DNA from: Nocardioides zeae | Lineage (GTDB): Bacteria; Actinomycetota; Actinomycetes; Propionibacteriales; Nocardioidaceae | Direction of reading: 5' to 3' | NCBI RefSeq assembly: GCF_010686755.1 | Contig: NZ_JAAGXA010000006.1 | Location: forward strand, 124,001 to 188,000 | Length of the DNA: 64,000 nt | In this document: positions 1 through 10,113 of the stretch, one piece after another | Numbering within the stretch: the stretch's first letter is position 1 | Layout: each line of letters opens with the position of its first letter | Position numbers and translations under genes: made by a program | The notes under the pieces: generated by a model | The model's database searches: none | What the model was told of the DNA's origin: nothing | What the model saw: only the letters and a program-made list of their open reading frames with translations

Positions 1-318
1 CGGGCCTACGCCTTGGCGCCGACCCACGAGGAGGGGTTGCGGGCAGCCGAGGCCGCCGCCGAGCTGGCGCTGGCCGACCAGGGCGTCGATCGCCCGTTGA
101 CGGTCGACGTGCGCTGCTCGGCGCCGGGTGGGGCGGGGGATGCGCGGCGTACGGGGGTCGCCGTGTGTCGTGAGCCGGGCGCGGTCATCACGGTGGTCGT
201 CGGCACCAGCACGGAGCTGCCGTTCATGCCGGAGGTGCTCGGGGGTGGCACGCCGACGTTCGCGCTGGAGTCGACGCACGCCGTGCCGTACGGGCAGTTC
301 CGCGAGGCGGGGTCATGA
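1..318 (+). CDS. TadE-like pilus assembly protein, 3' part only
   Basis: The frame is open at the window edge, so the true start lies upstream; the TTG at 13 is only the first internal start. The visible C-terminal ~105 residues show a small-residue-rich helix and then a beta-rich stretch with the phrase TGVAVCREPGAVITVVVGTS, as in soluble tails of TadE-type minor pilins. Its stop overlaps the ATG of the next gene (ATGA at 315-318), so the two are translationally coupled. That next gene is a TadE/G-like protein, which supports a Tad/Flp pilus operon. Family assignment rests mainly on context. Confidence 0.5.
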   Translation, partial: RAYALAPTHEEGLRAAEAAAELALADQGVDRPLTVDVRCSAPGGAGDARRTGVAVCREPGAVITVVVGTSTELPFMPEVLGGGTPTFALESTHAVPYGQFREAGS

Positions 319-767
319 GGCAGTGCGCGGCACGTCGGGACGACCAGAGGGGGCAGACGACGCTGATGATCGTCGGCTTCGCCGGCGTGCTCTTCATGCT
401 CCTGGCGGTCGTGGTGGACGCATCCGCGGCGTACCTGCAGCGCCAGGGCCTCGCCACCATCGCCGACGGCGCGGCGCTCGCCGGGGCGGACGCGGGGGCG
501 ACGGGGGAGGAGGTCTACGAGGGCGGGTTCGCCGACGACGGTCGGGCCCGGCAGGGGACGGAGGCCGCGGAGGCCGCGGTCGCGGCGTACCTCGTCGACA
601 TCGACGCCCACCGCCGCTACCCCGGGTTGACCTTCACGACGCGTGTGGCCGACGGCAGCGTCGAGGTGCTGGTGTCGGCACCGCTCGACCTGCCCCTGAA
701 GCTGCCCGGTGGCCCGGGTGACGCGCCGGTGACGGCATCGGGGAGCGCGGCGCTGCAGCTGGGCTGA
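315..767 (+). CDS. TadE/TadG-like Flp pilus-assembly membrane protein
   Basis: 150 residues. The N-terminus reads RRDDQRGQTTLMIVGFAGVL and continues into one hydrophobic segment (about residues 18-40). RGQ/RGS followed by a single membrane helix is the signature of the TadE/G-like N-terminal domain, which holds a minor pilin-like subunit in the membrane with the rest outside. DASAAYLQRQGLATIADGAALAGA is typical of this family, where it follows the helix. Start ATG 315 overlaps the previous stop. A 14-bp inverted repeat follows 9 bp after the stop. Role in the pilus is inferred from family and operon. Confidence 0.7.
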   Translation: MRQCAARRDDQRGQTTLMIVGFAGVLFMLLAVVVDASAAYLQRQGLATIADGAALAGADAGATGEEVYEGGFADDGRARQGTEAAEAAVAAYLVDIDAHRRYPGLTFTTRVADGSVEVLVSAPLDLPLKLPGGPGDAPVTASGSAALQLG

Positions 768-776
768 GGCACACCC

Positions 777-828
777 GCGGACGTCATGCGGTCCGGTGGC
801 CGGGGGCGCCGCTGCGCATGACGTCCGC
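777..828 (+). terminator. Spaced perfect 14-bp inverted repeat after the pilus genes
   Basis: Arms GCGGACGTCATGCG (777-790) and CGCATGACGTCCGC (815-828) are perfect reverse complements around a 24-nt GC-rich loop. There is no T tract. The position directly after the last pilus gene and before psuK fits a transcription end. A protein-binding palindrome for psuK control is an alternative. Confidence 0.4.
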
Positions 829-840
829 AGATGCTGGGGC

Positions 841-878
841 TTGCTAAGCAGGATAAAGCGAACTTATGCTGCTAAACA
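841..878 (+). promoter_or_regulatory. Candidate operator: direct repeat at the psuK start
   Basis: TTGCTAAGCA (841-850) and CTGCTAAACA (869-878) are near-identical AT-rich direct repeats in otherwise GC-rich DNA, 28 bp apart. The second overlaps the first codons of psuK. PsuK carries an N-terminal winged-helix DNA-binding domain, so autoregulation here is a reasonable but untested inference. Confidence 0.3.
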
Positions 879-1942
879 TGAACTTGACCGAGCGCGAGCG
901 GGAGATCGTCGCGCTGCTGCGCCGCGACCCGCTGCTCGGCTCGGAGGCCCTGGCCGACGCGCTGGGCACGACCCGGGCCGCCGTCAACGTCCACCTGTCC
1001 AACCTGGGCAAGAAGGGCGTGATCCTCGGGCGCGGGTACGTGCTCGGCGAGGGCCCGTCGGTGGTCGTCGTCGGCGGCGCCAACATGGACGTGAAGGCGC
1101 GGAGCGGCGCTGCTGCGACCGCCGGCACGAGCAACCCGGGCACGACGACCTTCGCCCCCGGCGGCGTGGGCCGCAACGTGGCGGAGAACCTCGCCCGCCT
1201 GGGCACCCGGACGCACCTGGTCGCCGCTGTCGGCGCCGACCCGCTCGGCGACCAGGTGCTCGCCGCGACCTCCGACGCCGGGGTGCGCGTCGAGCACGTG
1301 CGGCGCAGCCCGCACGCGACGGGCACCTACACGGCGGTCCTCGACGCCGACGGCGAGCTCGTCGTCGCGGTTGCCGACATGCGGGCGAGCGACGCGCTGG
1401 CGCCGGCCGATGTCGACGCCGCCCGCGACCTCGTCGCCGCGGCGAGCCTCGTCGTGCTCGACGGCAACCTGCCCACCGAGACCCTCGCCTTCGCGCTCGA
1501 CCTGGCCGCGGCCTCCGACGTGCGGGTCGTGCTGGAGCCGGTGAGCGTCGCGAAGGCGGAGCGGCTCGCGCCCCTGCTCGACGGCACGCGGCCGGTCTTC
1601 GCGATCACCCCCAACCGCGACGAGCTCGCCGTGCTCGGCGGCGACGTCGACGACCTCCACGCGCGGGGCGTCACGTGGGTGTGGGTCCGCCTCGGTGCCG
1701 ACGGCTCCCTGCTGAGCGGCCCGACCGGCCGCCACGAGCTCCCCGCCGCGCGCACCGACGAGGTCGTCGACGTCACCGGTGCCGGCGACGCCTCGCTCGC
1801 CGCCTTCTGCCACGCCCTGCTCTCCGGTGACGACGAGGTGGGGGCGGCCGCCTACGGCCACGCCGCCGCCGCGCTCACCATCGCCAGCACCCGCACCGTC
1901 CGCCGCGACCTCACCGACCGCCTCGTCAGGAGACACGCATGA
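866..1942 (+). CDS. psuK: Pseudouridine kinase with N-terminal winged-helix domain (PfkB family)
   Basis: 358 residues. Residues 5-60 form a winged helix-turn-helix (LTEREREIVALLRRDPLLGS... TTRAAVNVHLSNLGKKG), followed by a PfkB sugar-kinase fold. Kinase signatures are the N-terminal VVVVGGANMDVKAR, GGVGRNVAENLARLG, and the C-terminal DVTGAGDASLAAF with the catalytic Asp and anion hole. It phosphorylates pseudouridine to pseudouridine 5'-phosphate. The assignment to pseudouridine rather than another nucleoside comes from the next gene, psuG, which overlaps by 4 bp (ATGA 1939-1942). ATG 866 was chosen because it keeps the whole HTH; an ATG at 878 is possible. Confidence 0.85.
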   Translation: MLLNMNLTEREREIVALLRRDPLLGSEALADALGTTRAAVNVHLSNLGKKGVILGRGYVLGEGPSVVVVGGANMDVKARSGAAATAGTSNPGTTTFAPGGVGRNVAENLARLGTRTHLVAAVGADPLGDQVLAATSDAGVRVEHVRRSPHATGTYTAVLDADGELVVAVADMRASDALAPADVDAARDLVAAASLVVLDGNLPTETLAFALDLAAASDVRVVLEPVSVAKAERLAPLLDGTRPVFAITPNRDELAVLGGDVDDLHARGVTWVWVRLGADGSLLSGPTGRHELPAARTDEVVDVTGAGDASLAAFCHALLSGDDEVGAAAYGHAAAALTIASTRTVRRDLTDRLVRRHA

Positions 1943-2856
1943 CCACGCCCCACCCTATGCTCCGGATCACCGACGAGGTCGCCGCCGCGCTGCGCGACGG
2001 TCGGCCGGTCGTGGCGCTCGAGAGCACGATCATCAGCCACGGGATGCCCTACCCGCAGAACGTCGCGATGGCGACCGAGGTCGAGGGGATCGTGCGCGAG
2101 CACGGCGCCGTGCCCGCCACCATCGCCGTGCTCGACGGCGTCCCGCGCATCGGCCTCGAGGCGGACGACCTCGAGCTGCTGGCCAGCCACGGCGGGGTGG
2201 CGAAGGTCAGCGTGCGCGACCTGCCCTACGTCGTGGCGCGCGGCGTCCACGGCGCCACCACCGTCGCCGCGACCATGCGGCTCGCCGCGCTCGCCGGGAT
2301 CCGCGTGTTCGTCACCGGCGGCCTCGGCGGCGTGCACCGCGGTGCTCCGGAGTCGTTCGACGTCAGCGCCGACCTCACCGAGCTGAGCCAGACCGACGTC
2401 ACCGTCGTCAGCGCCGGCGTGAAGAGCATCCTCGACATCGGCCTCACGCTCGAGAAGCTCGAGACCCTGGGCGTGCCCGTGCTGGTCGAGGGCAGCGACG
2501 AGTTCCCGTCGTTCTTCTCGCGCTCCAGCGGCCACGCCGCCCCGATGCGGGTCGACGGCGCCGCGGAGGTCGCGGCCGTCATGCGCGCCAAGTGGGACCT
2601 CGGGATCGCCGGCGGCGTCGTCGTCGCGCAGCCCATCCCGGTCGAGGACGAGATCCCCGCGTCGGAGATCGACGGGATCATCGCCCAGGCGCTCGCCGAC
2701 ATGGACGACCTCGGCATCACGGGCAAGGACGCGACGCCGTACCTGCTCGGTCGCATCGTCGAGATCACCGGCGGCGCCAGCCTGACGGCCAACATCGCGC
2801 TCGTGCGCGCGAACGCGCGCCTGGGCGCCGCGATCGCGCGGGCGTACGCGGGCTGA
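1939..2856 (+). CDS. psuG: Pseudouridine-5'-phosphate glycosidase
   Basis: 305 residues, the normal length for the family. It cleaves the C-C glycosidic bond of pseudouridine 5'-phosphate to uracil and ribose 5-phosphate. Family motifs are ALESTIISHGMPYPQN near residue 30, AKVSVRDLPYVVARGVHGATTVAAT (Lys that forms the covalent ring-opened intermediate), TGGLGGVHRGAPES, and GSDEFPSFFSRSSG. It is translationally coupled to psuK. Together they form a complete pseudouridine salvage pair; no dedicated transporter is adjacent. Confidence 0.93.
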   Translation: MTTPHPMLRITDEVAAALRDGRPVVALESTIISHGMPYPQNVAMATEVEGIVREHGAVPATIAVLDGVPRIGLEADDLELLASHGGVAKVSVRDLPYVVARGVHGATTVAATMRLAALAGIRVFVTGGLGGVHRGAPESFDVSADLTELSQTDVTVVSAGVKSILDIGLTLEKLETLGVPVLVEGSDEFPSFFSRSSGHAAPMRVDGAAEVAAVMRAKWDLGIAGGVVVAQPIPVEDEIPASEIDGIIAQALADMDDLGITGKDATPYLLGRIVEITGGASLTANIALVRANARLGAAIARAYAG

Positions 2857-2883
2857 GCGGGCCGCAGCCCTAGGCTGCGGGTC

Positions 2884-4521
<1,638 letters not shown>

Positions 4522-4528
4522 TCGCGCG

Positions 4529-5122
4529 GTGATCCGGCGGGAGGACATCACGCGGCACTACGCCTACGACCCGGCGCAGGTCGACCGCGTCGTGCCCGAG
4601 GTGGTGGAGCACGTCGCGGTGGTGGTGTACGACGCGGGCTGGCCGCTGGCTTCCGCCCGCGTGGCCCGGCAGATCGACGGGGCGCTCGGCGCGGCCGCTC
4701 TCGCGGTGGAGCACGTCGGCTCGACGTCGGTGCCGGGGCTGGCCGCGAAGCCGGTGATCGACGTCGACGTGACGGTGGAGGACCCGACCGACGAGGCGGC
4801 GTACGTCCCCGCGCTCGAGGCCGCCGGGTTCGTCCTGCAGCTGCGCGAGCCGCGCTGGCACGAGCACCGCGCGTTCCGGGGCGCCGACCCGCGGTCGAAC
4901 GTGCACGTCTGGGGTCCCGACTGCCCGGAGGTCGCGCGTCACCGCATCCTGCGCGACTGGCTGCGGGAGCACCCCGAGGACGTCGAGCGGTACGCCGCGG
5001 CAAAGGTCGGCGCGGCGGAGGCGACGAACGCGGTGGGTGGGGTCGTCATGGACTACAACGGCCGCAAGGAGCCCGTCGTGCGGGCGATCCTCGAGCGGGC
5101 GTTCTGCGCACGCGGGCTGTAG
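4529..5122 (+). CDS. GrpB family protein (nucleotidyltransferase fold)
   Basis: 197 residues. The core VEHVGSTSVPGLAAKPVIDVDVTV is the GrpB/UPF0157 signature: GSTSVPG followed by a K-P-IID-type acidic strand that resembles the catalytic strand of a minimal nucleotidyltransferase. HEHRAFRG, NVHVW and the closing YNGRKEPVVRAILERA also match the family. The GTG at 4529 is the only start in this frame that avoids long overlap with the ABC-F gene, 7 bp upstream. Substrate is unknown for the family. Confidence 0.85.
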   Translation: MIRREDITRHYAYDPAQVDRVVPEVVEHVAVVVYDAGWPLASARVARQIDGALGAAALAVEHVGSTSVPGLAAKPVIDVDVTVEDPTDEAAYVPALEAAGFVLQLREPRWHEHRAFRGADPRSNVHVWGPDCPEVARHRILRDWLREHPEDVERYAAAKVGAAEATNAVGGVVMDYNGRKEPVVRAILERAFCARGL

Positions 5123-5164
5123 GTCGCGCGTCGAGCTTGGTCGTACGGCGCGGGTCGGGGGTGT

Positions 5165-5225
5165 CGAGTTGTCAGGTACGCCGTGGTGCGAGTGGGGGAG
5201 GCGTCGCTGCGTACGTGACAACTCG
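5165..5225 (+). repeat. Spaced 17-bp inverted repeat, one mismatch
   Basis: Left arm 5165-5181 and right arm 5209-5225 are reverse complements except at one position; the outer ten bases are CGAGTTGTCA and TGACAACTCG. The 27-nt spacer is GC-rich. It sits between the GrpB-like gene and the HNH gene. It may be a bidirectional terminator or a protein-binding site. Confidence 0.45.
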
Positions 5226-5304
5226 CCGCTGGCGTCGGGTCGGTCATCCACAGATCACCATCCAGAGGTGGTGATCGTATGTCTGTTCGACTAGGGTCGG
5301 GGGC

Positions 5305-6738
5305 ATGGATCGGGGGACCCGCACCACGGCGACTGCGTTGATCGACGCGGTCCGCGAGCGCACGCACGAGGCTCGTGTCGCGGAGGCGGCTGCGTTCGTG
5401 GCGGTGGGTGACTGGGCTGCTGCGCACACCTCGGATGCGGTGGTGGGTGATCCGATCACGTCGTTGGGCGAGTGGGACTCCGAGGCTCTGTCGGGTGATC
5501 AGTTCCTCGAGCTGGGTGGGCCGGGGGCGCCGGTGGTGGCGGAGTTCTGCATCAGCGAGGTCGCGGCCGCCCGGGGTTGCTCGTTCGACGCTGCCCGTCG
5601 CCTGGTCGGGGACGCGGTCGAGCTGCGCTGGCGTCTGCCGCGCGTGCACGCGCGGATCGCGGCGGGTGAGGTCGACGTGTGGCGGGGTCGGCGGGTCGCC
5701 CAAGCCACGCGGACCTTGACCTTCGAGGGGGCCGGGTTCGTCGACCGGCACGTCGCGTACGTCGCGGGCAAGGCCACCGGTGCCGAGGTCGACGGGTTGG
5801 TGGCGGAGGCCGCGGCGCGGTTCGACCCCGAGACCACCGAAGCCGAGCGGCATGCGGCTGACGGGGATCGGTACCTGTCGATCGACCTGGGCGAGGTCGG
5901 TTACGCCGACCCGTTGACCGGGACCCTGCGCGGCACGGTGAACGTCCACGGCTCCCTGGATCTGGCTGATGCGCTCGACCTGGAGCGGAGCATCGCGCAC
6001 GTCGCCCGCCAGTTGGGCGAGCTCGGCTGCGACCCGAACCTCGATATCCGCCGGTCCATCGCCCTCGGTGAGATCGCACGGCGCTGCGACGGTGTCGCGA
6101 CGTTGGAGTACGACGTCGAGCAGCCGCCAACGCGAGCGCGGCGCGAGGTCGTGCTGTTCGTCCACCTCGACCAGGCCGCGATCACCGGCACCCTGAACGG
6201 GATCGGCCCCCGGATCGATGCCTGCACCGGGATGACGGGCATCGACCTCGCGAGGCTCGACACCCCCGGCGCACCCCGTGGCGCAGTGACGGTCGAGCAG
6301 GTCCAGTCCTGGTGCGGCTCGCCCGACACCCGAGTGACGGTCAAGCCGGTCATCGACCCCACCACCGACGCGGCAGTCGATGGCTACAGCCCGCCCGACC
6401 GGATCGCCGAGCACGTCCGGGCCCGCTGGCCCAGGTGCGTCTTCCCCTACTGCACCCGCTCCTCGCGGAGCGCCGACCTCGACCACTGCGAGCGGTACGA
6501 CGAGAACGGGCGACCCGGTCAGACCTCGACCCGGAACCTGTTCCCGCTCTGCCGACGCCACCACCGCATGAAGACCCACCCGGAACGACGAACTGGACGA
6601 CGGTGGACCTACCGGCCCACCGATCCCAACGCCGAAGAGCTGCCCAACGCGGTCATCTGGACCAGCCCGATGGGCCTGCGCTACCTCGTCGACCGCGACG
6701 GCACCCGCCCCTGGCCTGAGGACCCGGGACCCGGCTGA
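5305..6738 (+). CDS. HNH endonuclease with N-terminal DUF222 (13E12-type)
   Basis: 477 residues. Residues ~40-340 are an alpha-helical DUF222 region. The C-terminus (~385-435) is an HNH nuclease with a Cys pair: [34 protein letters not shown]. The His of DLDH and the HH pair are the expected metal/catalytic residues. This family is present in many copies in actinomycete genomes and is often called the 13E12 repeat family; its biological role is unsettled. ATG 5305 was chosen because the DUF222 region begins soon after. A strong hairpin follows the stop. Confidence 0.88.
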   Translation: MDRGTRTTATALIDAVRERTHEARVAEAAAFVAVGDWAAAHTSDAVVGDPITSLGEWDSEALSGDQFLELGGPGAPVVAEFCISEVAAARGCSFDAARRLVGDAVELRWRLPRVHARIAAGEVDVWRGRRVAQATRTLTFEGAGFVDRHVAYVAGKATGAEVDGLVAEAAARFDPETTEAERHAADGDRYLSIDLGEVGYADPLTGTLRGTVNVHGSLDLADALDLERSIAHVARQLGELGCDPNLDIRRSIALGEIARRCDGVATLEYDVEQPPTRARREVVLFVHLDQAAITGTLNGIGPRIDACTGMTGIDLARLDTPGAPRGAVTVEQVQSWCGSPDTRVTVKPVIDPTTDAAVDGYSPPDRIAEHVRARWPRCVFPYCTRSSRSADLDHCERYDENGRPGQTSTRNLFPLCRRHHRMKTHPERRTGRRWTYRPTDPNAEELPNAVIWTSPMGLRYLVDRDGTRPWPEDPGPG

Positions 6739-6757
6739 CAGAACGCATCAATCATCA

Positions 6758-6790
6758 CGCCGCCCGTCCACACCCCGTGGCCGGGCGGCG
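6758..6790 (+). terminator. Terminator-like hairpin after the HNH gene
   Basis: CGCCGCCCG (6758-6766) pairs with CGGGCGGCG (6782-6790); inside it CCAC (6768-6771) pairs with GTGG (6777-6780). No T tract follows, which is common for terminators in high-GC actinobacteria. It lies 20 bp after the HNH stop. Confidence 0.5.
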
Positions 6791-6826
6791 CAGCATGCCC
6801 GCACCCGCGCCGTACCGGCCCGGCGT

Positions 6827-6852
6827 CACGGCCCGTCGCCACGGCCCGTCGC
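6827..6852 (+). repeat. 13-bp tandem duplication upstream of prfB
   Basis: CACGGCCCGTCGC occurs twice head to tail (6827-6839 and 6840-6852), ending 58 bp before the prfB GTG. It is probably a simple slippage duplication in the leader or promoter region. Confidence 0.4.
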
Positions 6853-6910
6853 CACCGCCCGGCCGTCACGACCACAGCGGATCGCGCGCCCTGCCGTAGT
6901 CTTGCTCCTC

Positions 6911-8029
6911 GTGGCTGGACCTGACTTCGACCAAGAGATCAAAGCGCTCGGCGCGACGCTGCGCACCATCGAGCAGGTGCTCGACGTCGAGAAGATGAAG
7001 GCCGAGATCGCGGACCTCCAGGAGCAGGTCGCGGCTCCCGACCTCTGGGACGACCAGGCGAACGCCCAGCGCGTCACCGGTCGCCTCTCCGCCCTGCAGG
7101 GCGAGCTGGAGCGCTTCACGAGCCTCGCCGACCGCGTGGAGGACCTCGGCGTGCTCGTCGAGCTCGCCACGGAGGAGGGCGACCCCGACTCCCTCGCCGA
7201 GGCCGAGGCCGAGCTGGGGCGGCTCCGCAAGTCGACGGAGGCGCTGGAGGTGCGCACGCTCCTCAACGGCGAGTACGACGCGCGTGAGGCCATCGTGACG
7301 ATCCGCGCCGGCGCCGGTGGCGTCGACGCTGCGGACTTCGCGGAGATGCTGATGCGGATGTACACGCGGTGGGCGGAGCGGAACAAGTACTCCGTCGAGG
7401 TCTACGACGTGTCCTACGCGGAGGAGGCCGGCATCAAGTCGGCCGAGTTCGCGATCCACGCGCCGTACGGCTACGGCACCCTCTCGGTCGAGGTCGGCAC
7501 CCACCGACTCGTGCGGATCAGCCCGTTCGACAACCAGGGCCGCCGCCAGACGTCGTTCGCGGCGGTCGAGGTCGTGCCGGTGCTGGAGCAGACCGACGAG
7601 ATCGAGATCGACGAGAACGAGGTGCGCACCGACGTCTTCCGCTCGGGCGGCCCCGGCGGCCAGTCGGTCAACACGACCGACTCGGCGGTGCGGCTGACGC
7701 ACATCCCGACCGGCATCGTCGTGTCCTGCCAGAACGAGAAGTCGCAGCTGCAGAACAAGGCGTCGGCGATGGTCGTCCTCAAGGCCAAGCTCCTCGCCCT
7801 GAAGAAGGCCGAGGAGGCCGCGCTCAAGAAGGACCTCAAGGGCGACGTCGCCGCGTCGTGGGGCGACCAGATGCGCAACTACGTGCTGAACCCGTACCAG
7901 ATCGTGAAGGACCTGCGCACGGGCTACGAGACCGGCAACCCGACGCCCGTCTTCGACGGCGAGATCGACGGGTTCCTCGAGGCGGGCATCCGCTGGCGCC
8001 GCGGCGCAGAGAAGGCCGAGTCGAACTGA
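6911..8029 (+). CDS. prfB: Peptide chain release factor 2
   Basis: 372 residues. It releases finished peptides at UGA and UAA codons on the ribosome. Seen are the stop-codon-reading tripeptide SPF ([11 protein letters not shown]) and the GGQ motif in [23 protein letters not shown], whose Gln is placed in the peptidyl transferase centre. The reading frame is continuous with no in-frame TGA near codon 25, so the autoregulatory +1 frameshift of many prfB genes is absent. GTG 6911 was preferred over the TTG-type start 9 bp upstream because the conserved N-terminus begins at [10 protein letters not shown]. prfB ahead of ftsEX/smpB is a conserved actinobacterial order. Confidence 0.96.
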   Translation: MAGPDFDQEIKALGATLRTIEQVLDVEKMKAEIADLQEQVAAPDLWDDQANAQRVTGRLSALQGELERFTSLADRVEDLGVLVELATEEGDPDSLAEAEAELGRLRKSTEALEVRTLLNGEYDAREAIVTIRAGAGGVDAADFAEMLMRMYTRWAERNKYSVEVYDVSYAEEAGIKSAEFAIHAPYGYGTLSVEVGTHRLVRISPFDNQGRRQTSFAAVEVVPVLEQTDEIEIDENEVRTDVFRSGGPGGQSVNTTDSAVRLTHIPTGIVVSCQNEKSQLQNKASAMVVLKAKLLALKKAEEAALKKDLKGDVAASWGDQMRNYVLNPYQIVKDLRTGYETGNPTPVFDGEIDGFLEAGIRWRRGAEKAESN

Positions 8030-8134
8030 CCCCGGCGGCCGACCTGGCCGCAGGAGCCGGAGGCCCGGGGCGACGGAGCGGGGGCCGCGCCGCCCGGGGG
8101 GCCGGCAGAGTGCCACCGGCCGGCGTCGGGTGTC

Positions 8135-8566
8135 TCAGACGTTTCCGTCGTCGAGCGGCCGTCCGGCCTTCACCACGAGCACCGGCACGCTGACCTCGAG
8201 CAGCAGCCGCTGCAGGGTGCGGCCCAGCAGCATCTTGCCGAGCGGGCTGCGCTGGCGGGACCCGATGACGAGCAGCCGCGGCTCGTGCGCCTCGACGGCC
8301 CCGACGAGCATGGCGGCGGCGTCGGCCCCGGGTCGCACCAGGTCGAGCGTCCAGGGCACGTCCGCGTCGGGAGCACCGATGACGGCCGTGACCTGACCGA
8401 CGGCCACCTCGCGCTCCACCTCCTCCGAGCGGTCGTCGTCGACGCCGGACGTGGTTGCGACCACCACCAAGCCTGAGTTCTTCTCGCGAGCGATGTGCGC
8501 AGCGCTGAGCAGCGCCGCCGCGCCGGCTTCCGAGGGTGCGTGCAGCACCACCACCGGGGCGTTCAC
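8135..8566 (-). CDS. Universal stress protein, coupled to the GntP permease
   Basis: 143 residues, single UspA domain. The C-terminal stretch LLVIGSRQRSPLGKMLLGRT...SVPVLVV fits the ATP-binding pattern G-2x-G-9x-G(S/T) of ATP-type USPs. The GTG start at 8566 overlaps the stop of the permease gene (GTGA on the minus strand, 8563-8566), so the two are translationally coupled. This is the first of three USPs in the window that are fused operonically to carboxylate-type transporters, which suggests an energy- or nucleotide-sensing accessory role for transport. That role is an inference. Confidence 0.85.
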   Translation of the reverse strand: MNAPVVVLHAPSEAGAAALLSAAHIAREKNSGLVVVATTSGVDDDRSEEVEREVAVGQVTAVIGAPDADVPWTLDLVRPGADAAAMLVGAVEAHEPRLLVIGSRQRSPLGKMLLGRTLQRLLLEVSVPVLVVKAGRPLDDGNV

Positions 8567-10002
8567 GACGCCACCACGTAGATGACGGTGGCGAGCGACG
8601 CGGCCACGGTGCCGACGAGCGTCTTGACGACGGTCCAGGTCTGGAACGTCTGGGTGACGCTCATGCCGAGCAGCTTGCCGATGAGCCAGAAGCTGGCGTC
8701 GTTGACGTGGGACAGCACCGAGGAACCTCCGGCGAGCACGATGACCATGGCCGCCGCCTGGACCGGGTTGAGGTCGGCGGCGACGACGGAGCTGGAGAGC
8801 AGGCCGGCGGCGGTGGTGATGGCGACCGTGGCGGTGCCGAGCGCGACGCGGATGACCGCGGAGATGACGAACACGGCCAGGATCAGCGGCAGCCCGGTGT
8901 CCTGCAGGGTCACCGACAGCGCGTCGCCGATCCCGCTCGCGATGAGCACGCCGCCGAACATGCCGCCCGCGCCCGTGATGAGGAGGACCGGGGCGATCGG
9001 CTTGAGGGCGTTGTCGAGCAGGTCCTCGACCACGACGCGGCTGGTGCCGCGCTTCGTGCCGAGCGCCCAGGAGGCGACGAGCACCGTCAGCAGCAGCGCG
9101 ATGGGGGTGGAGCCGACGAGCTGCAGCAGGTGCACCCAGGTGGCGTCCTCGGAGACGGCGCCCGTGCGCGCCGCGGTCGTGACCGCCGTGTTGAGGAAGA
9201 TCAGCACCAGGGGGAGCAGCAGGAGCAGCAGCAGTGTCCGCACCTTCGGCGGCGCACCCCGCCCCTCGGCGGCGTCGGCGTCGGCGGCGTCGGACCGCGG
9301 GCCGCCCATCAGCACGTCCGGCACGGGGAGCACGATGCGGCGTCCGATCCAGGTGCCGTACAGGTAGCCGGCGACCCACCACGTGGGGATCGCGACGACG
9401 AGGCCGATGAGGATGACGAGACCGACGTCGGCGCCGAGCAGGATGGTGGCGGCGACGGCGCCCGGGTGGGGCGGCAGCAGCACGTGCATCGTGGTGAGGG
9501 CGGCACCGGCCGGCAGCGCGTAGAGCAGCACGCCACCGCCGACGCGCCGCGCCACCGTGAAGATGATCGGCAGCATCACCATGAAGGCGGCGTCGAAGAA
9601 GATCGGGAAGCCGAAGATCAGCGACGCGATGCCGAGGGCCAGGGGCGCCCGCTTCTCGCCGAGCCGCTGCACGAGACCCTCCGAGAGGGCCTCCGCCGCC
9701 CCGCTGGTCTCGACGAGGCGGGCCAGCATGGCGCCGAAGCCGATGAGGAGCGCGACCTCGCCGAGCGTGCCGGAGAACCCGTCGAGCAGCACGTCGAGCA
9801 CGTCGGCCGCCTCGACGCCGGTGGCGAAGGCCGTGCCGATGCTGACGATGACGAGCGCCAGCAGCGGGTGCATCTTGACCCCGATGATGAGGGCCAGGAG
9901 CACGCCGACGGCAACGGCGGCGATGCCGAGCAGCGCGCCGGCACCGAGGTCGTAGGACAGCTGCAGCTCGTCACTGGCGAGCAGGAGCGTGGGGGGATGC
10001 AT
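8563..10002 (-). CDS. gntP: GntP-family gluconate:H+ symporter
   Basis: 479 residues with about 12-14 hydrophobic segments. Family features are FGFPIFFDAAFMVMLPIIF (~residues 125-145), LPPHPGAVAATILLGADVG, GAGGMFGGVLIASGIG, and AGGSSVLSHVNDASFWLIGKLLGM near the C-terminus, all hallmark stretches of GntP/GntT transporters. It imports gluconate or a related aldonate with protons; substrate is not decidable. No gluconate kinase lies nearby. The upstream region (10064-10104) carries the 41-bp module shared with both tct operons. ATG 10002. Confidence 0.9.
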   Translation of the reverse strand: MHPPTLLLASDELQLSYDLGAGALLGIAAVAVGVLLALIIGVKMHPLLALVIVSIGTAFATGVEAADVLDVLLDGFSGTLGEVALLIGFGAMLARLVETSGAAEALSEGLVQRLGEKRAPLALGIASLIFGFPIFFDAAFMVMLPIIFTVARRVGGGVLLYALPAGAALTTMHVLLPPHPGAVAATILLGADVGLVILIGLVVAIPTWWVAGYLYGTWIGRRIVLPVPDVLMGGPRSDAADADAAEGRGAPPKVRTLLLLLLLPLVLIFLNTAVTTAARTGAVSEDATWVHLLQLVGSTPIALLLTVLVASWALGTKRGTSRVVVEDLLDNALKPIAPVLLITGAGGMFGGVLIASGIGDALSVTLQDTGLPLILAVFVISAVIRVALGTATVAITTAAGLLSSSVVAADLNPVQAAAMVIVLAGGSSVLSHVNDASFWLIGKLLGMSVTQTFQTWTVVKTLVGTVAASLATVIYVVAS

Positions 10003-10063
10003 GCGTCTCGTTTCTCGCGGTCGTCAGGGCTGCGAGCGATACTGACGTGGCGCGAGCCACACT

Positions 10064-10104
10064 TCACGGTTGAGCAATCAACGGACGCAAGCCAACTTGT
10101 GGTC
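10064..10104 (-). promoter_or_regulatory. Shared 41-bp carboxylate-regulon module, copy 1 (gntP)
   Basis: Read on the minus strand it begins GACCACAAGTT, has CCGTT at module positions 21-25, and ends in GTGA at 38-41. The same elements with the same spacing are upstream of the two tct operons (38772-38812 and 42533-42573); 22 of 41 positions are identical in all three. It ends 61 bp before the gntP start. It is either a binding site for a common regulator or a shared promoter plus operator. Confidence 0.7.
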
Positions 10105-10113
10105 GCTCGCGGG

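Noticed and set aside
6911..7000. Programmed frameshift in prfB
   Set aside because: No in-frame TGA near codon 25; the frame is continuous.
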